Positions 52,056 through 62,789 of a stretch of DNA of 64,000 bases are shown in pieces. Source of the stretch: Neoceratodus forsteri. Its lineage: Eukaryota > Chordata > Ceratodontiformes > Ceratodontidae. The position numbers were made by a program, and so were the translations under genes. Where the stretch lies: assembly GCA_016271365.2 (NCBI GenBank), contig JADMNL010000028.1, forward strand, positions 54,888,001 to 54,952,000. Direction: 5' to 3'. Under the pieces are notes generated by a model. It was not told the origin of the DNA and made no database searches. It worked only from the letters and a program-made list of their open reading frames with translations. The number at the start of each line of letters is the position of its first letter. The stretch's first letter is position 1.

Positions 52056-52948
52056 TTGTTGTTGGAGGGAGGTGTATTGTATCTACACTTTGGGAGGCTT
52101 AAAGAAACCAGGGCTTAATGATAAAATAGATATTATGCCATTGATTATTAATAGAAGGAAGAAATGCTAGATCTGTTATGGAGTGGGAGCTGGTTTATGT
52201 GTTTTGAGATATGTGTGTGTGTATATATATTTTGTTATATTTCTTTCTCTTTTTCTCTTTTCTTTTCTCCCCTAGGTGGCGTCACTTACCTGTGTCCTAA
52301 AGAGTATGGACATTTGGAATATGGGGCTGTTCAAAGTAAACTGGTCAACTGTAAACAAATTCATTTATTAAATGTAATGGTTAAAGCTAAATATAGTGTC
52401 ATATGCACAAAAAAATGAATTTTGGATAAGGTACTGGCAATAATCTAGTCAGTGGCCAGATATAGAGTAAATGAGCTACTTGAGTAAAGGGTAGAGTCCC
52501 TCTCCTTTGTGGTTTCTATATAAAAAAAATAAGAAAAGGATTTTTTGATCCAGAACCTCTTTTCAAATAATTTCTGCTATTAGTACCTTTCCCTTTCCCC
52601 CTTCTGCCCCCTTTTCCCTCCTCCTCCCCCAACAACAATGAGTGGCTCCAAGACAGGAATTCTGCATAGTGAAGGGCGGGCTAATAACCCCGTTTAGTGC
52701 TATGTATTGTGCTAAAAGTATGTCTTGCAAGAGAATTCAATACTACTGTGTGGCTTTGGATTATGTATCTGTATATATACCATATATATAAATATATATA
52801 TAATACACACACACATATTCATGTATAGCTGCCGTTTCACAAATGGGATATGTGTTTGGCATTTTAACTGTCAATTGCCTTTTCTACTTTTTGCACATTG
52901 TCTCTTTAAGGTGATGCTTTTAAATATGGTGTGGGCATGTGGAGAATT

Positions 52949-52989
52949 ACCTCCTGATGATGCACGAGTGGTGCGAAACTGGTTGAGGT
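52949..52989 (+). ncRNA. Hammerhead-like ribozyme motif, right arm
   Basis: acctc, CTGATGA (52954-52960), t + gcac-gagtg-gtgc hairpin, GAAAC (52975-52979), tg, GTT, gaggt (52985-52989). Core and helix I (5 bp) are intact; helix III is 2 bp with a 2-base loop; triplet GUU, predicted cut after 52984. The single extra base before helix II departs from the strict consensus and may reduce or abolish activity. The ggaataaa word lies 40 bp downstream. Confidence 0.55.
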
Positions 52990-53359
52990 GTTCCCTGCGC
53001 TGATGGGTGGCTGTTACATTTTCATATGGAATAAAGTAATATTATTGTATTCCTTGCTTACGGTGCTATCATTTTGTCTTGTTGTACCTGCTTTATCACT
53101 TATGGCACGCGCGTGTGTGGAGCTGAGGATTTTTTTGTTTGTCCACTGCAGAAACCAGTGAAGTGAATGCAGACAAGCCAAAAAGTGTAAAAAACAAAAA
53201 TTTTAAATGCTACTTTTCAAAAAACATTAACATAATTACTTTATACAATATTTTAATGAACACAACAGATAAATTCTGGCACCATAATAATAGACCCTAG
53301 TTTGATTACGGTGCATCCCAGACAGTATATCACTAAAGGTGTAACTAAAACAGTAACAA

Positions 53360-53525
53360 AAAGGATGGGGAAAGAAGGAAGGGGAAGAAGGGGAAGAAGA
53401 GGGAAGAAAACATAATGAATATGACGAGGGAAAGGGAAAAAAGAGAAGAAACAGAAGAGGAATGGGAGAGAGTGGGGCAAGGGGAAAAGGGGAAAAGGGG
53501 ACATAGGAAGGACATGAAGGAAGAG
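53360..53525. repeat. Purine-rich low-complexity tract
   Basis: Run of ggaag/gggaaa words. Minus-strand open frames here are Pro/Ser/Phe-rich compositional artefacts. 53525-53965 is unassigned. Confidence 0.8.
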
Positions 53526-53969
53526 ACTGAAGAAAAAAATGATTCACTGTAGTAATGTTTCTTCTAAGGGATCCAACCGTACATCATACAAAACAGAGAT
53601 GTTGCTCTGGAGTGAGACTTGGACGTTAATAGAATTCAAAATTCTATTCAAACTCTACACTGTGGTCACACTCCCTATGCTGTTCTAACATTAAGTTTGC
53701 TTCTGGAAAGCGGGGGGGGTGGGGTGAATGGCAGCCAATTACAAATCTATCAAAAGATAAAAATTATAAGATATTTAATTGAAGCTAGCAGTCTGTTTTT
53801 AACAATGAATCAACCACCGATGTTTCAAACATTGTAAATGATCAAAGGGTTATTACAATAAATGCTCAACCATTAAAGAAATATACATATTCTTCTGAGA
53901 ACCCTCACTCAGGATCTAGAAAGTAAGGCAGGGCAAGGGACTGTATAAGTCATTGTTGAATCTCTTAGA

Positions 53970-54178
53970 AGAAAAGAAAACATTACTCACCTTGGTAATA
54001 TTGTTTCTTTCAATGTATTCTTCCATATTTATAACTCTCTGCAGTTAGCCTGCTCAGTAGAACTGCCTGCAGCAAATGGAACTATATGCTAATGATGGAA
54101 ACATCATTGGCTCGTGACGCACATTCAAACTAATGCCCTCATCTGCTGCATGTTCTATCAACATTTCAGATTTCTAAG
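53970..54178 (-). repeat. Right inverted terminal repeat of DIRS copy E
   Basis: tataactctctgcagttagc, agaactgcctgcagcaaatg, gctgcatgttctatcaacat; inverted counterpart of 60729-60890. Confidence 0.82.
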
Positions 54179-54429
54179 ACACCTACAAGGCAATCTTTCC
54201 TACACTACTTAACTATTAAAGCTGTCTAATACAGCATGACTACATGTTGTATACCAAAGCTGATAGCAATATCAGTATTAATAATGACAATAATAATAAT
54301 AATTATAACACAAATGATTATATCATAAAATAGTGATCTAAACCTTTAAATAACTTTCTGGAAACAGGATTGGATGTAATGGAAACTTTTTTCCAGCAGA
54401 AATAAAAGCTGGGATTGATACCAGATGCA

Positions 54430-55532
54430 CCTTTAAGGATGTGTATTTCAAGCCTTGTGAATGCAAATAAGTGAGGTACTCCAATAAGACCAGGATTTCT
54501 GCCAGAGAAGGATAAATCTGCTTGGCATCACACCAAATTGAAACCTTTTCCTTTTTGCATTGTAGGTTTTCTTGGTAGAAGTTTTCCTGTAAGCTTTCAG
54601 GAGATCCAAAACAGCTTGAGGAAGTTTTAGATTTGAAAATTCCAAGTCTTCAGGAGCCAGGCCTTGAGCCTGAGAGACTTGAGATTTGGGTACAAGATTT
54701 TCCCTTGATAGGAGGTTAGGAAATTGTGCCTCCTGGGTAGGTGCATTGGTTTGGACACTGACGTGGACAGCAGAAGGAAATACCATGGCTGTCTGACCAA
54801 GTCTGGTACTCTCAGAATCATGGACACAGGCTGTGACCCGAGTTTGATCAGCACTCTGAAGATGACAGGGAAGGCATACAGATGTCTTTCTGACCAATCC
54901 AGAGCCAAGGCATCCAGTGGAATTGTACCTTTGGCTGGTGGCCTGCAACAAAATAAAGGCAGTAGGTGATTCTCATGGGAGACACAGAGATCTACCTCTG
55001 GAGTGCCCCATTTTCTGAACACTGAGTATAGTACCTGTCTGTTTAGAGACCATTCGTGATGTGCCTGATTGATTCTGTTTAAGGCATCTGTTGGGTATTC
55101 TCCTTGCCTGGGACATGAATGGCCTACAGGGATGCTTTTAGTGAGTAGGTCAGTTCCCATATTCTCATGGCCTCTGTGCACAGGGGATCTGACCTTGTTC
55201 CCCCATGCTTGTTTATGTAATACATTGTAGTGGTGTTGTCTGTTCTGACCTGCACCACTTTGTTCTGTATCACTTGGAAGAAACCTTTTAGGGTCAGAAA
55301 TACTGCTCGGAGCTCCAGCAGATTTATGTGAAGGAGAGATGCCAGACTTGACCAAGTGCCATGGGTAGATCTCCTAGATGAACACCCCAACCTAACAGAG
55401 AAGCATCTGTTGTAAGGATAACTGAAGGATTTTCTCGCTGAAAGTGAATTCCTGCTCTTAGATGTGTGCATCCATCCACCACTGTAGAGACTGCGGTACA
55501 GATTTTGTTACTGGAATCAGTTTTGACATTTT
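54430..55532 (-). pseudogene. DIRS RNase H and linker (copy E)
   Basis: Minus strand from the fold-back insertion: PSVILTTDASLLGWGVHLGD (first Asp), HINLLELRAVFLTLKGFF (Glu), QVRTDNTTTMYYINKHGGT (Asp), then after a shift TDALNRINQAHHEWSLN (last Asp) and linker PEVDLCVSHENHLLPLFCCR. The start of the recombinase N-terminal domain follows (LKLPQAVLDLLKAYRK, STKKTYNAKRKRFQF) and then the gene stops short. Shifts at about 55120 and 54600. Confidence 0.82.
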
Positions 55533-55611
55533 GGCCTGGATATTCAAACTGCGCCATTCTGAGGCGCAAGCCCTTGCGCTGCTCAAAATAGTTGTGCAGG
55601 GGTGTGGCCGG

Positions 55612-55662
55612 GGTGATATTCAAAGGATTTGCGCTATTGCGCACCTTTGAATATCACCCCCA
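55612..55662. repeat. Palindrome reusing the transposon end sequence
   Basis: gggtgatattcaaagg and cctttgaatatcaccc flank a short centre rich in gcgc. The core gatattcaaa equals part of the element terminus, so this may be a nested, end-to-end copy. Confidence 0.75.
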
Positions 55663-55787
55663 GCCACAGCACTTGGCGCGATGGCGAGTGGAACTTGGCG
55701 CCCACCGCGAAGCTGCTGAGATGAGCATTAAACTTGGCGTGGCGCAAGTACCATTGCGCCATGCTCAAATTTCCGATATTCAAAGGT

Positions 55788-55868
55788 GACATGCAAATGG
55801 GGCCATAATTTATGCAAGGCGCAGGGGGGGCCATATGCATCTATTTATGGCCCCATTTGCATGCCATT
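55788..55868. repeat. Palindrome with ATGCAAAT octamers
   Basis: atgcaaatggggccataa and ttatggccccatttgcat are perfect inverted arms around about 35 bp. The arms contain the octamer word ATGCAAAT, an Oct/POU binding consensus; whether this matters is unknown. Confidence 0.75.
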
Positions 55869-55952
55869 TGCATGTAGGTGCGCCGATCCCTTAGGACTTG
55901 CTCCTGGCCACCCTGCCAGGCAGCAGCCATCGGGGAACGACGCACAATGCAG

Positions 55953-56605
55953 CCCGATCGTGGGCAGTCCAGGTACATGAACACCCCCCACACACACATC
56001 TCCCACAGCCCGATCGCGGGCAGTCCAGGTACATGAACACCTCACACACATCTCCCATAGCCCGATCAAGGGCAGTCCAGGTACATGAACACCCCCCACA
56101 CACATCTCCCACAGCCCGATCAGGGCAGTCCAGGTACATGAACACCCCCCACACATCTCCCACAGCCCGATCAGGGCAGTCCAGGTACATGAACACCCCC
56201 ACACACACATCTCCCACAGCCCAATCAAGGGCAGTCCAGGTACATGAACCCCACACACATCTTCCACAGCCCGATCGCGGGCAGTCCAGGTACATGAACA
56301 CCCCCGACACACACATCTCCCACAGCCGATCACGGGCAGTCCAGGCACATGAACACCCCCACACACATCTCCCACAGCCAGTGACGGGGCAGTCCAGGCA
56401 CATGAACACCCCACACACACCTCCCACAGCCCGGTCACAGGGCAGTCCAGGTACATGTAACCCCCCCACACACATCTCCCACAGCCCAATCACCGCGCAG
56501 TCCAGGTACATGAACACCCCACACATCTCCACAGTCCGATCGCAGGCAGTCCAGGTACATGAACACCCCCCACACACAATCTACCACAGCCGATCGCGGG
56601 CATAA
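55953..56605. repeat. Minisatellite, 51-56-bp unit, about 13 copies
   Basis: Unit: cccgatcgcgggcagtccag, gtacatgaacaccccc, then a variable (ca)n and tctcccacag. Starts near 55953, 56009, 56061, 56115, 56166, 56220, 56270, 56326, 56378, 56430, 56485, 56535 and 56590. Only one or two inverted units are in the right arm (56985-57100), so the array grew in one arm only. Several frames stay open through it by chance of period. Confidence 0.9.
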
Positions 56606-57479
56606 CGCGGTATGAAACCCTCAGTGCCCGATCGCGGGAAGATTATAACCCCAACCCAATATCTCCCTGGTGGACCCATACCCATGCACAGCCCAGATTT
56701 GTGAATGAACATGTAGCTCTGCACCAATGGGCGTGCAGCCCTACGGACAGTCAGTCCGGCAGGCGGCAGGCGGGTGGGATGCTGCTTCGCGGCTGCGGGG
56801 GAGCGAGGTGGAGGGGCTTTGTGGGTGGGTGGGGGACACTAGACACCAGGGAGATTTTGGAGGGGTTGTGATATGACATTCTGCCAGCGATCGGGCTTTA
56901 CGGTCCACTGGACCACCAGGGAGATATTCGGGTTGGGGTTACATTCTGCCCGCGATCGGGCACTGGGGGTTCATACACTTATGCCCGTGATCGGGCTGTG
57001 GCAGATGTGTGGGGGGTGTCTATGTACCTGACCGCTCATGCATCGGGCTGGGAGATGTGTGGGAGGGGTTCGTGTTACACTATGCCCGCAATCGGGCTGG
57101 TGGGGGGGCACAGGGACCGAGTTGGGGGCCAGCCAGGGGTGGCAGCTGCTGTGTTGCGCCCTGCAATGCAGCAGCTCACCTGTGGGTGGCCCTCAACTTA
57201 AGCCTTTTTTTTTTGGCTCAAGTTGTGCGGGCGCAGGTTGGGGGTTGCGCATGCACAACTCTGCACAACCCGACTGAATATCGGGTTGCGCAGGTTATGC
57301 ATGGATCCTCCCCCTCCTGTTGAGCATGCATTCATTTGCATTGCTCTCTTGCGCAACCTGTTACCAGTGGCGTAACTGCCTCCTGCTGAATATCGCAGAA
57401 TGGCGCATTTTGGACTTGCGCATGCGCAACCCTGTTGCGCATGGCGCAACCCTTTTGAATATCCAGGCCTTTGTCTTTT

Positions 57480-58451
57480 CTTTGGTACCAGTGTGCTCTG
57501 AGATGAAACTGAATATCCCTCATTCGAAATCTTGCTCCCAAGACAACTCCTGTTGCTGCAGCCATGTGTCCCAAAATTTGAAGTATCTTCTTGCTGGACA
57601 TGGCTTGCCCAGCTTGGATGAGGTAATCAGTTGCAGGATACTCTGAACCCTTTCTTCTGGAAGAAAGACTCTTCCCTTGTAGCGCTGTTCCAGTGAAGTG
57701 CAAGACTTGTACTAGTGTGAGAATGGACTTTTCCTGGTTCAACAGGAAGCCCAGATATTGTAACAGTATTTTTTATTGCCAGGTGCTCTTTCACCTGGTA
57801 TGATGACTTTCCCACAACTAGCCAGTCATCGAGATATAGAAAAACTAAAATTCCCAACCATCGTAGGTATGCTGCTACCACTGCCAGGCATTTTGTAAAC
57901 ACCCTTGGTGTTGAGATGAGACCAAAGGGCAGGGCCAAAAACTGGTAGTGACCTGAAGGGAGTCTGAACCTGTGATACTTTCTGTAAGACTCCCTTATAG
58001 GGATGTGCGAATAGGCATCCTTTAAATCCAGAGATGCCAGCCAATCTCCTTGTTGAATGACTGGTAAGATCAGAGACTGTGTAACCATTTTGAATCTTGG
58101 TTTTACAGGATACTTGTTCAGATGCCTGAGGTCTAGTATAGGCCACCACTCCCCATTTTTCTTTTTTAAGAGGAAGTACCGAGAATAAAAGCCTCTTCCT
58201 CTCTGAAGCTTTGGTACAGGCTCCACTGCTTTTATGTGGAGCAAGGTTTGAACCTCTTTTTCCGAAAGTTGTTTCTCCAGAACAGAAGATGGTTTGAACA
58301 ACCTTGATTTTAGAGGAGGAAGAGACTTGAAACTCAGGGACAGTCCCTGACTCACTAGATATAAAACCCACTCATCTGTGTAATGGCCTACCAGGCCTGG
58401 AAAAAGTGAGTCAGTCTGCCCCAACTGGTACCAGGGAGATGGCTTTGACAA
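57480..58451 (-). pseudogene. DIRS reverse transcriptase (copy E)
   Basis: Open for 274 codons from 58451 to 57627. Blocks: FKSLPPLKSRLFKPSSVLEK, GRGFYSRYFLLKKKNGEWWP, ILDLRHLNKYPVKPRFKM, WLASLDLKDAYSHIPIRESY (catalytic Asp), ALPFGLISTPRVFTKCLA and GILVFLYLDDWLVVGKSSYQ with both Asp of YLDD. The core is therefore intact; the frame then shifts near the RNase H linker (QILGHMAAATGVVLGARF, MRDIQFHLRAHWYQRKD at 57600-57480) and is cut by the fold-back insertion. Best-preserved RT core in the window together with copy A. Confidence 0.88.
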
Positions 58452-60245
58452 TGAAGTCAGGCATTTTGTTTAGGCTGTGCCTGAGCCTGGGTGGAGTGGG
58501 ACCCACTCCTGGAACCCCTCCTACCTCTGGCCCTGTAATACCCAGTCTGCTGTGGGTAGGGCTGCAACTGTAGGACAGCCTGAGAGAAGGGCCTACCATA
58601 TGAGGACCTTCCTCAGCCTCCCCTTCCATAAGGCCTGTATGATGTGGAAGGCCTTTCCTTGGATGAATTACTATTATAGGTGGCTTTATATTCATCCACC
58701 TTTTTCATATATCCTCCAACATGCTTACCAAAGAGCGAGTGATCTTGCACAGGAAAATCCATGGCCTTAGTCTGGGCGTCCTGTGTCAAATTAGTAGCCC
58801 TTAGCCATGCCAACCTTCCTTCTCAGGGCTACAGTCAGAGCCCTCCACCTAGCAGTATTATCACTGACATCTGCTGCCATTTGGGACTGGTATTTGGATG
58901 CTTCCAGTCCAAATCTTGCTGTTTCTGCTAGGCCATCAGAGATAGGGGAGGGAACCTTCTCTGGCATTGTTAGTACTGACAGTCACAGTGTTTTTTGATA
59001 CTGTACAGCATAAGCCTAGTAATTAGCTTGTCTGATCCCAGAGAGGCAGCTAAATACCCTTTCTTAGACATACTGTCTATTTTCCTGGAATTCTTCTCAG
59101 GTGGATGAGAGGACAGAGGAACCCGCGCATTCTCACAGGTTGCCTGCTGGACTATACTCTGATGGCCAGGGTGAGAGTAAAGGAATTCAGTCCCTGTCTG
59201 TCCAGCTGATACTTCTTGTCTGCTTTCTTATCTAGAGGCAGGACAGAATTCGGGTTCTGCGGGATAGTAAATAAATCTTTTATAAAGAATTTATTTATGG
59301 AGAAAAGAATTTTCTTAGTGGGTATTAACCCCATCATCTTCATGTATTCGGCCTCCTCTTCATCTTCTGTAACTTCAGTGATAGCCACATCAAGGGCATC
59401 CACTATTTTCCTTACAAAGGAAAAAAGTGAGGAAAAATCCTCAGGCCTAGGAGGAGAGCCAAATTCCTGCTATGGTGAGATCTCTGGTTCAATGGGCTCA
59501 CCTTCATCAGCCTCCGGTATCTCATAATCCTCATAGTCCATATCCCGGGAGGGTAAGTCAGAGGAAGGAGTATGCTCCTGAACCTTTGGACAAGTGGGGG
59601 TTGGCGAAGGTATAAAAGCCTATATTGCCTGAATAACCTTCATGGCTTGGCCATCTCCTCAGCAGTTGGCTCCGTGAGGCACAGAAGAATCCCCTTTTGA
59701 TTTTTCCTGGGGTTCAACATGATTGGTCATTTTGGTTTTCTTGGAGGGGACCGGAGAGTCAGCTGGCCCACTCAGCCTTTTCAAGGGGCCTAAATCACCC
59801 TTTTCAGGGGTGAGTAGAGAAGAGACAGCGGTTTCACCCACAGGTTTTGAAGGTGTTGGCCGGTCAGAGCCTGAAGCACCTTTATCCAGTCTCTTTTATA
59901 ACCCTTCCAATCTTTTTTCTACTGTCTGTTGTAGAAAAGACTTGCAAATTTCACACCTTATTTATTTATTTATGTATGTATGTATGTATGTATTAAAATT
60001 CCAGATAAATACCTTTGAGCCAATGGCTCTTTTACACATGTTCCATGTCAGTATACGAAGAATAGAAGTACAGTTTTTGTGAGATTAGCGGGCAAGCAGT
60101 CTGAGTACAAAATTCAGTACAGGGTATACATGGTCTAAAAGCTACAGGTAGTATAAATAACACATCCCCACATTTAATACAGTTTTTAAACCATGTGGGA
60201 CCAGTCTTTTTCCTTCGGTTTTTCTGACAGCTCCATTTCTAAGAG
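58411..60245 (-). pseudogene. DIRS gag-like ORF (copy E)
   Basis: Minus strand from MELSEKPKEKDWSHMV-type start (about 60235), into a Cys cluster that is split by a LINE fragment. Further parts: GDLGPLKRLSGPADSPVPSK (59841 frame), MDALDVAITEVTEDEEEAEY, MKMMGLIPTKKILFSINKFF (59403-59152), and MAWLRATNLTQDAQTKAMDF with DHSLFGKHVGGYMKKVDEYK (58813-58613). It ends in a Gly/Arg-rich tail. The order matches gag of A-D with low identity. Many shifts. Confidence 0.72.
59958..60172 (-). mobile_element. LINE 3'-end fragment inside DIRS copy E gag
   Basis: About 215 bp, tail at left: (TTAT)n(TATG)n, then ccagataaatacctttgagc and caatggctcttttac. The tttgagccaNNggctc word is shared with the first 3' end of the LINE at 31.77 kb, so both are the same or sister families. 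It splits the gag Cys cluster between ttgcaaatttcacacc and acacatccccac. Confidence 0.7.
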
Positions 60246-60271
60246 AAAGACCACAACCGCAAACAGAAAAA

Positions 60272-60294
60272 CTTTTTTTTTTTTTTTTTTTTTT
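60272..60294. repeat. Poly(T) run
   Basis: About 22 consecutive T in the gag leader of copy E. Confidence 0.9.
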
Positions 60295-60728
60295 GTCAGT
60301 CCAGGAACCGATCAGGTTCCAAAAATGAACCAAGAGTTTTTTTAAATCGGAACCTAGTTAGCGGTTCCCGGAACCGGGTTAACGATTCACAGCAACCAGG
60401 TTAGAGGTTGAAAAGAAAATGGTCAGCGTTTTTAAAATATAGTTATACACAATTCCAAACGTAAAATATATATTAAAATATAGTGGAAAGGTTCTGCAAC
60501 CAAAGAAAAACTACCCGGTTCCTCAATGGTTATCCTGAATCATGAGGAACTGAGAAAATTATACTGAAACTAAAATAAATTACCGGTAAACTAAGTTAAT
60601 GTTAGAACAAGAATTACAATAAATGAAGGCAACAGTAAGAATATATAAATATAAAGGGTTAAACTTTACAAATAGCCAATGAATGACCTAAGGGAAATCT
60701 CCTGGGTGTCTTGACTTGTGAGGCGGAG

Positions 60729-60890
60729 TAAGAAATGCGAGACGTTGATAGAACATGCAGCAGGTGAGGGAAGCAGTCTGAATGTGTGTCATGAGCCAGT
60801 GAGGATTCCATCATTAGCATATGCAGTAGTTCCATTTGCTCCAGGCAGTTCTACGTGGCAGGGAGACTGCAGAGAGTTATGGATATGAAG
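60729..60890 (-). repeat. Left inverted terminal repeat of DIRS copy E
   Basis: gacgttgatagaacatgcag, ctccaggcagttctacgtgg and gcagagagttatggatatga; inverted counterpart of 53970-54178. From 60900 to about 61990 I find no gene or element. Confidence 0.82.
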
Positions 60891-62039
60891 AATACAAGGG
60901 TTAGAAATGAGTGTTACAGTCATTAATAGTTTCTTTGAATAACAGGTATCCAACAATAAGTAAGCAACGAGACATGATGTGTTGTGCAGTAGACACTTCT
61001 TACACACAGCTAGGGGTGCAGTTAGGCATGAGGCCATATGATGAGTGCCTTCATCCCTTGCCCATGCATTACAAGTGTCTAGTGCACCCCCCAAGAATGT
61101 CATATTGCACTTATGAAATGGCATCATAAGTGTGTATGCATGTCCAAATTAAAATGCGTAGGATAAAGTGAAATCTTTGTGTTAATTTTAAATAAAATAG
61201 TTATGAGTATACCGGGTTTTTTTAACTGAAGGACTTCTGTTTAACAGTGACTTCCATACTTGCAGTTCCCCCAGGTGGTTGTCATGACCATACTTACTCC
61301 CCCTGCCCCCCAGTCCCCCTGAATATCTGGAGAAAAAAACGGAGCTGAGTTCCTGTGCGTAGTGCTGCTCTGGAGCCCTGGCTCCATCCCCAGCTCCATG
61401 TTCACTGTTTACTTCTAGTGGTTGCCACAGCGCTGCAGACTCTGTTCGGTCACTGCCACCATTTGTATAAGTCTACAGTATGGGACAGAAGTCTCAGTTG
61501 CTTCATTTTCCTAATACACCGCAACATAGAAGGAGCCACAAAGCAACAGTGTTGTCAGCAGCTGGGAAGAGGCCACATTCAAACAATAAAGGTCAGTGAC
61601 TGCCAAAAAGGGAGTGGTTTACAGAGGGAAGTAATGAGTGGCCAGCAGGTCAGCCGTTAAGTGGGTTGGCGGTCACTCGGGGCAGGTTATAGCAGGTACG
61701 GAGGACAAAACTAAAGCATACTCAAACAGTACTGTTTTTTTTAAAGGAGCAGTATGGCATTTTGTTATTAGTTTTATGGTGAAGTTCAACAGGTTTTGAA
61801 AAAGAGAATGGTGGCCATTAAGATTCCTTTTTTTTTTTTTTACATTTTATTCCAAATGCATATTTGTTTCCCTCTTTTCATGCTGCAACCAGGCCGCCAG
61901 TACTTATTTTTAGCTGTGCATTAGACACTTTCAGTGCACGGCTAATGCTCAAGTGATCGGAGACTTAAGCCCATTTCATAAAGCCATACAAAACTGCAGA
62001 ATCACTAGCAATACCATGGGAGAGTGGGTCTAGAACCTA

Positions 62040-62520
62040 TTTAAGAAAATGTTTTTGCAAGACAGCAGTCCCAAACCTGACATCCCTCTAAACTGGATAT
62101 CCAGACAATAATGCTTAGTAAAGGTGTGGACTATAGCCCAGGCAGCTGATTTACATACTGCATGTCTTGAAGGGAGATGCCTCTTGTAGCTGCCAATGAG
62201 GCAGAAGTTGTTCTGCTAGAGTGCACCCTTAAGCCCATGGGAGGCTTCTTACCAGCTTTCCCACAGCAAACATGGATACAGATGACTATCCAATGAGAAA
62301 CAGACTTTGGGGAGTGTGTTGGTGCAGCCAGCGCAAGCCCTGCGCCACCCTTCAAAACCTCTGCCCTGTATGTGTAACAAATACCCCAGTACAACAGGCA
62401 GAGCTGCCCACATGGGGACATTTTCTGAGAGGCAGACGAGAATGAAAGCCATCTCTTTTCAAGGGTATGCTTTCCTTGTAGCCTGTTTTCTTGATACAAC
62501 TAGGACATCTAATACTTTTT
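62040..62520 (-). pseudogene. DIRS tyrosine recombinase, internally deleted (copy F)
   Basis: Starts with LSEKVLDVLVVSRKQATRKA (matches the N-terminal linker of other copies), then jumps near 62330 to SVSHWIVICIHVCCGKAGKK and GLRVHSSRTTSASLAATRGI, keeping His and Arg of HxxR, and ends in shifted VHTFTKHYCLDIQ-type sequence. Most of the core-binding domain and the first catalytic Arg are missing. Confidence 0.72.
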
Positions 62521-62789
62521 CTGAAAGGTTCAATCCAGAACTATGTAGTTTATCAAGAACCAAGTCTTCACGTTCTGTGACAGGGTCTGGAGAGTGTGTC
62601 TCAGAGGCAGTGAGATGGAGTTCTTGCATGACAGGGCAACAGCAGTGAATCCCAAACCTGTCTGGTCAAATCTCAGACTATCAGTTGTCATTGCTTCTGT
62701 CTCCCTCCACAGCTTCATCAATACTCTCGGGGGGAGGCAACAGATACTTAGTCTCCCAGTAAGCGGACATCTGAGGACCCATGGACCCT

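Larger units (their letters stand above)
50050..53075. mobile_element. Interrupted palindromic element with hammerhead motifs in both arms
   Basis: Right half (52640-53075) is the reverse complement of left-hand blocks at 50050-50084, 50966-51245 and 51918-52055. Removing a hAT (50085-50965) and a tandem-repeat block (about 51258-51917) restores one continuous left arm of about 450 bp, facing a 450-bp right arm around a loop of about 585 bp. Shared landmarks are caaggaata, actttattcca, the hammerhead-like motif, a (TA)/(TG) run and a gccacacagtagta word. No protein frame. Not identified; a terminal ggaataaa and hammerhead motifs recall Penelope-like elements or retrozymes. Confidence 0.7.
55533..57469. 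mobile_element. Fold-back (long inverted repeat) DNA transposon carrying a minisatellite
   Basis: 1937 bp with identical 16-bp ends GGCCTGGATATTCAAA in inverted orientation and a 3-bp duplication ttt at 55530-55532 and 57470-57472. Aligning the interrupted DIRS copy E with copy C around the site (32 positions each) supports exactly 3 duplicated bases. The left arm continues past the ends: 56580-56690 is the reverse complement of about 56895-57020 (cgatcgggcactg, aNttNgggttggggttata words). No transposase. The 3-bp duplication would fit a Harbinger-type or CACTA-type helper, but the ends do not decide it. Confidence 0.82.
53970..60900 (-). mobile_element. Divergent DIRS-type retrotransposon, copy E, without recombinase
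   Basis: Same family plan as A-D (gag, RT, RNase H, inverted termini) but clearly a separate subfamily: the terminal repeats share only short words with A-D and the proteins differ at many positions. Terminal repeats are about 53970-54178 and 60729-60890. Between the RNase H linker (54448) and the right terminal repeat only about 250 bp remain, so the catalytic part of the recombinase is deleted. A fold-back transposon (55533-57469) and a LINE 3' fragment (59958-60172) sit inside it. Confidence 0.85.

Noticed and set aside
53236..53547. Minus-strand Pro/Ser/Phe-rich frame of about 100 codons
   Set aside because: Antisense of a purine-rich low-complexity tract; composition alone explains it.
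55845..56605. Overlapping open frames of more than 200 codons on both strands with repeated Cys/Trp or His/Thr patterns
   Set aside because: They exist only because the 53-bp minisatellite units rarely contain stops. Units vary in length, so the frame is not conserved between copies.
55953..56605. Regular repeat that could be mistaken for a CRISPR array
   Set aside because: Whole units are repeated without unique spacers, it lies inside a eukaryotic transposon, and there are no cas genes.
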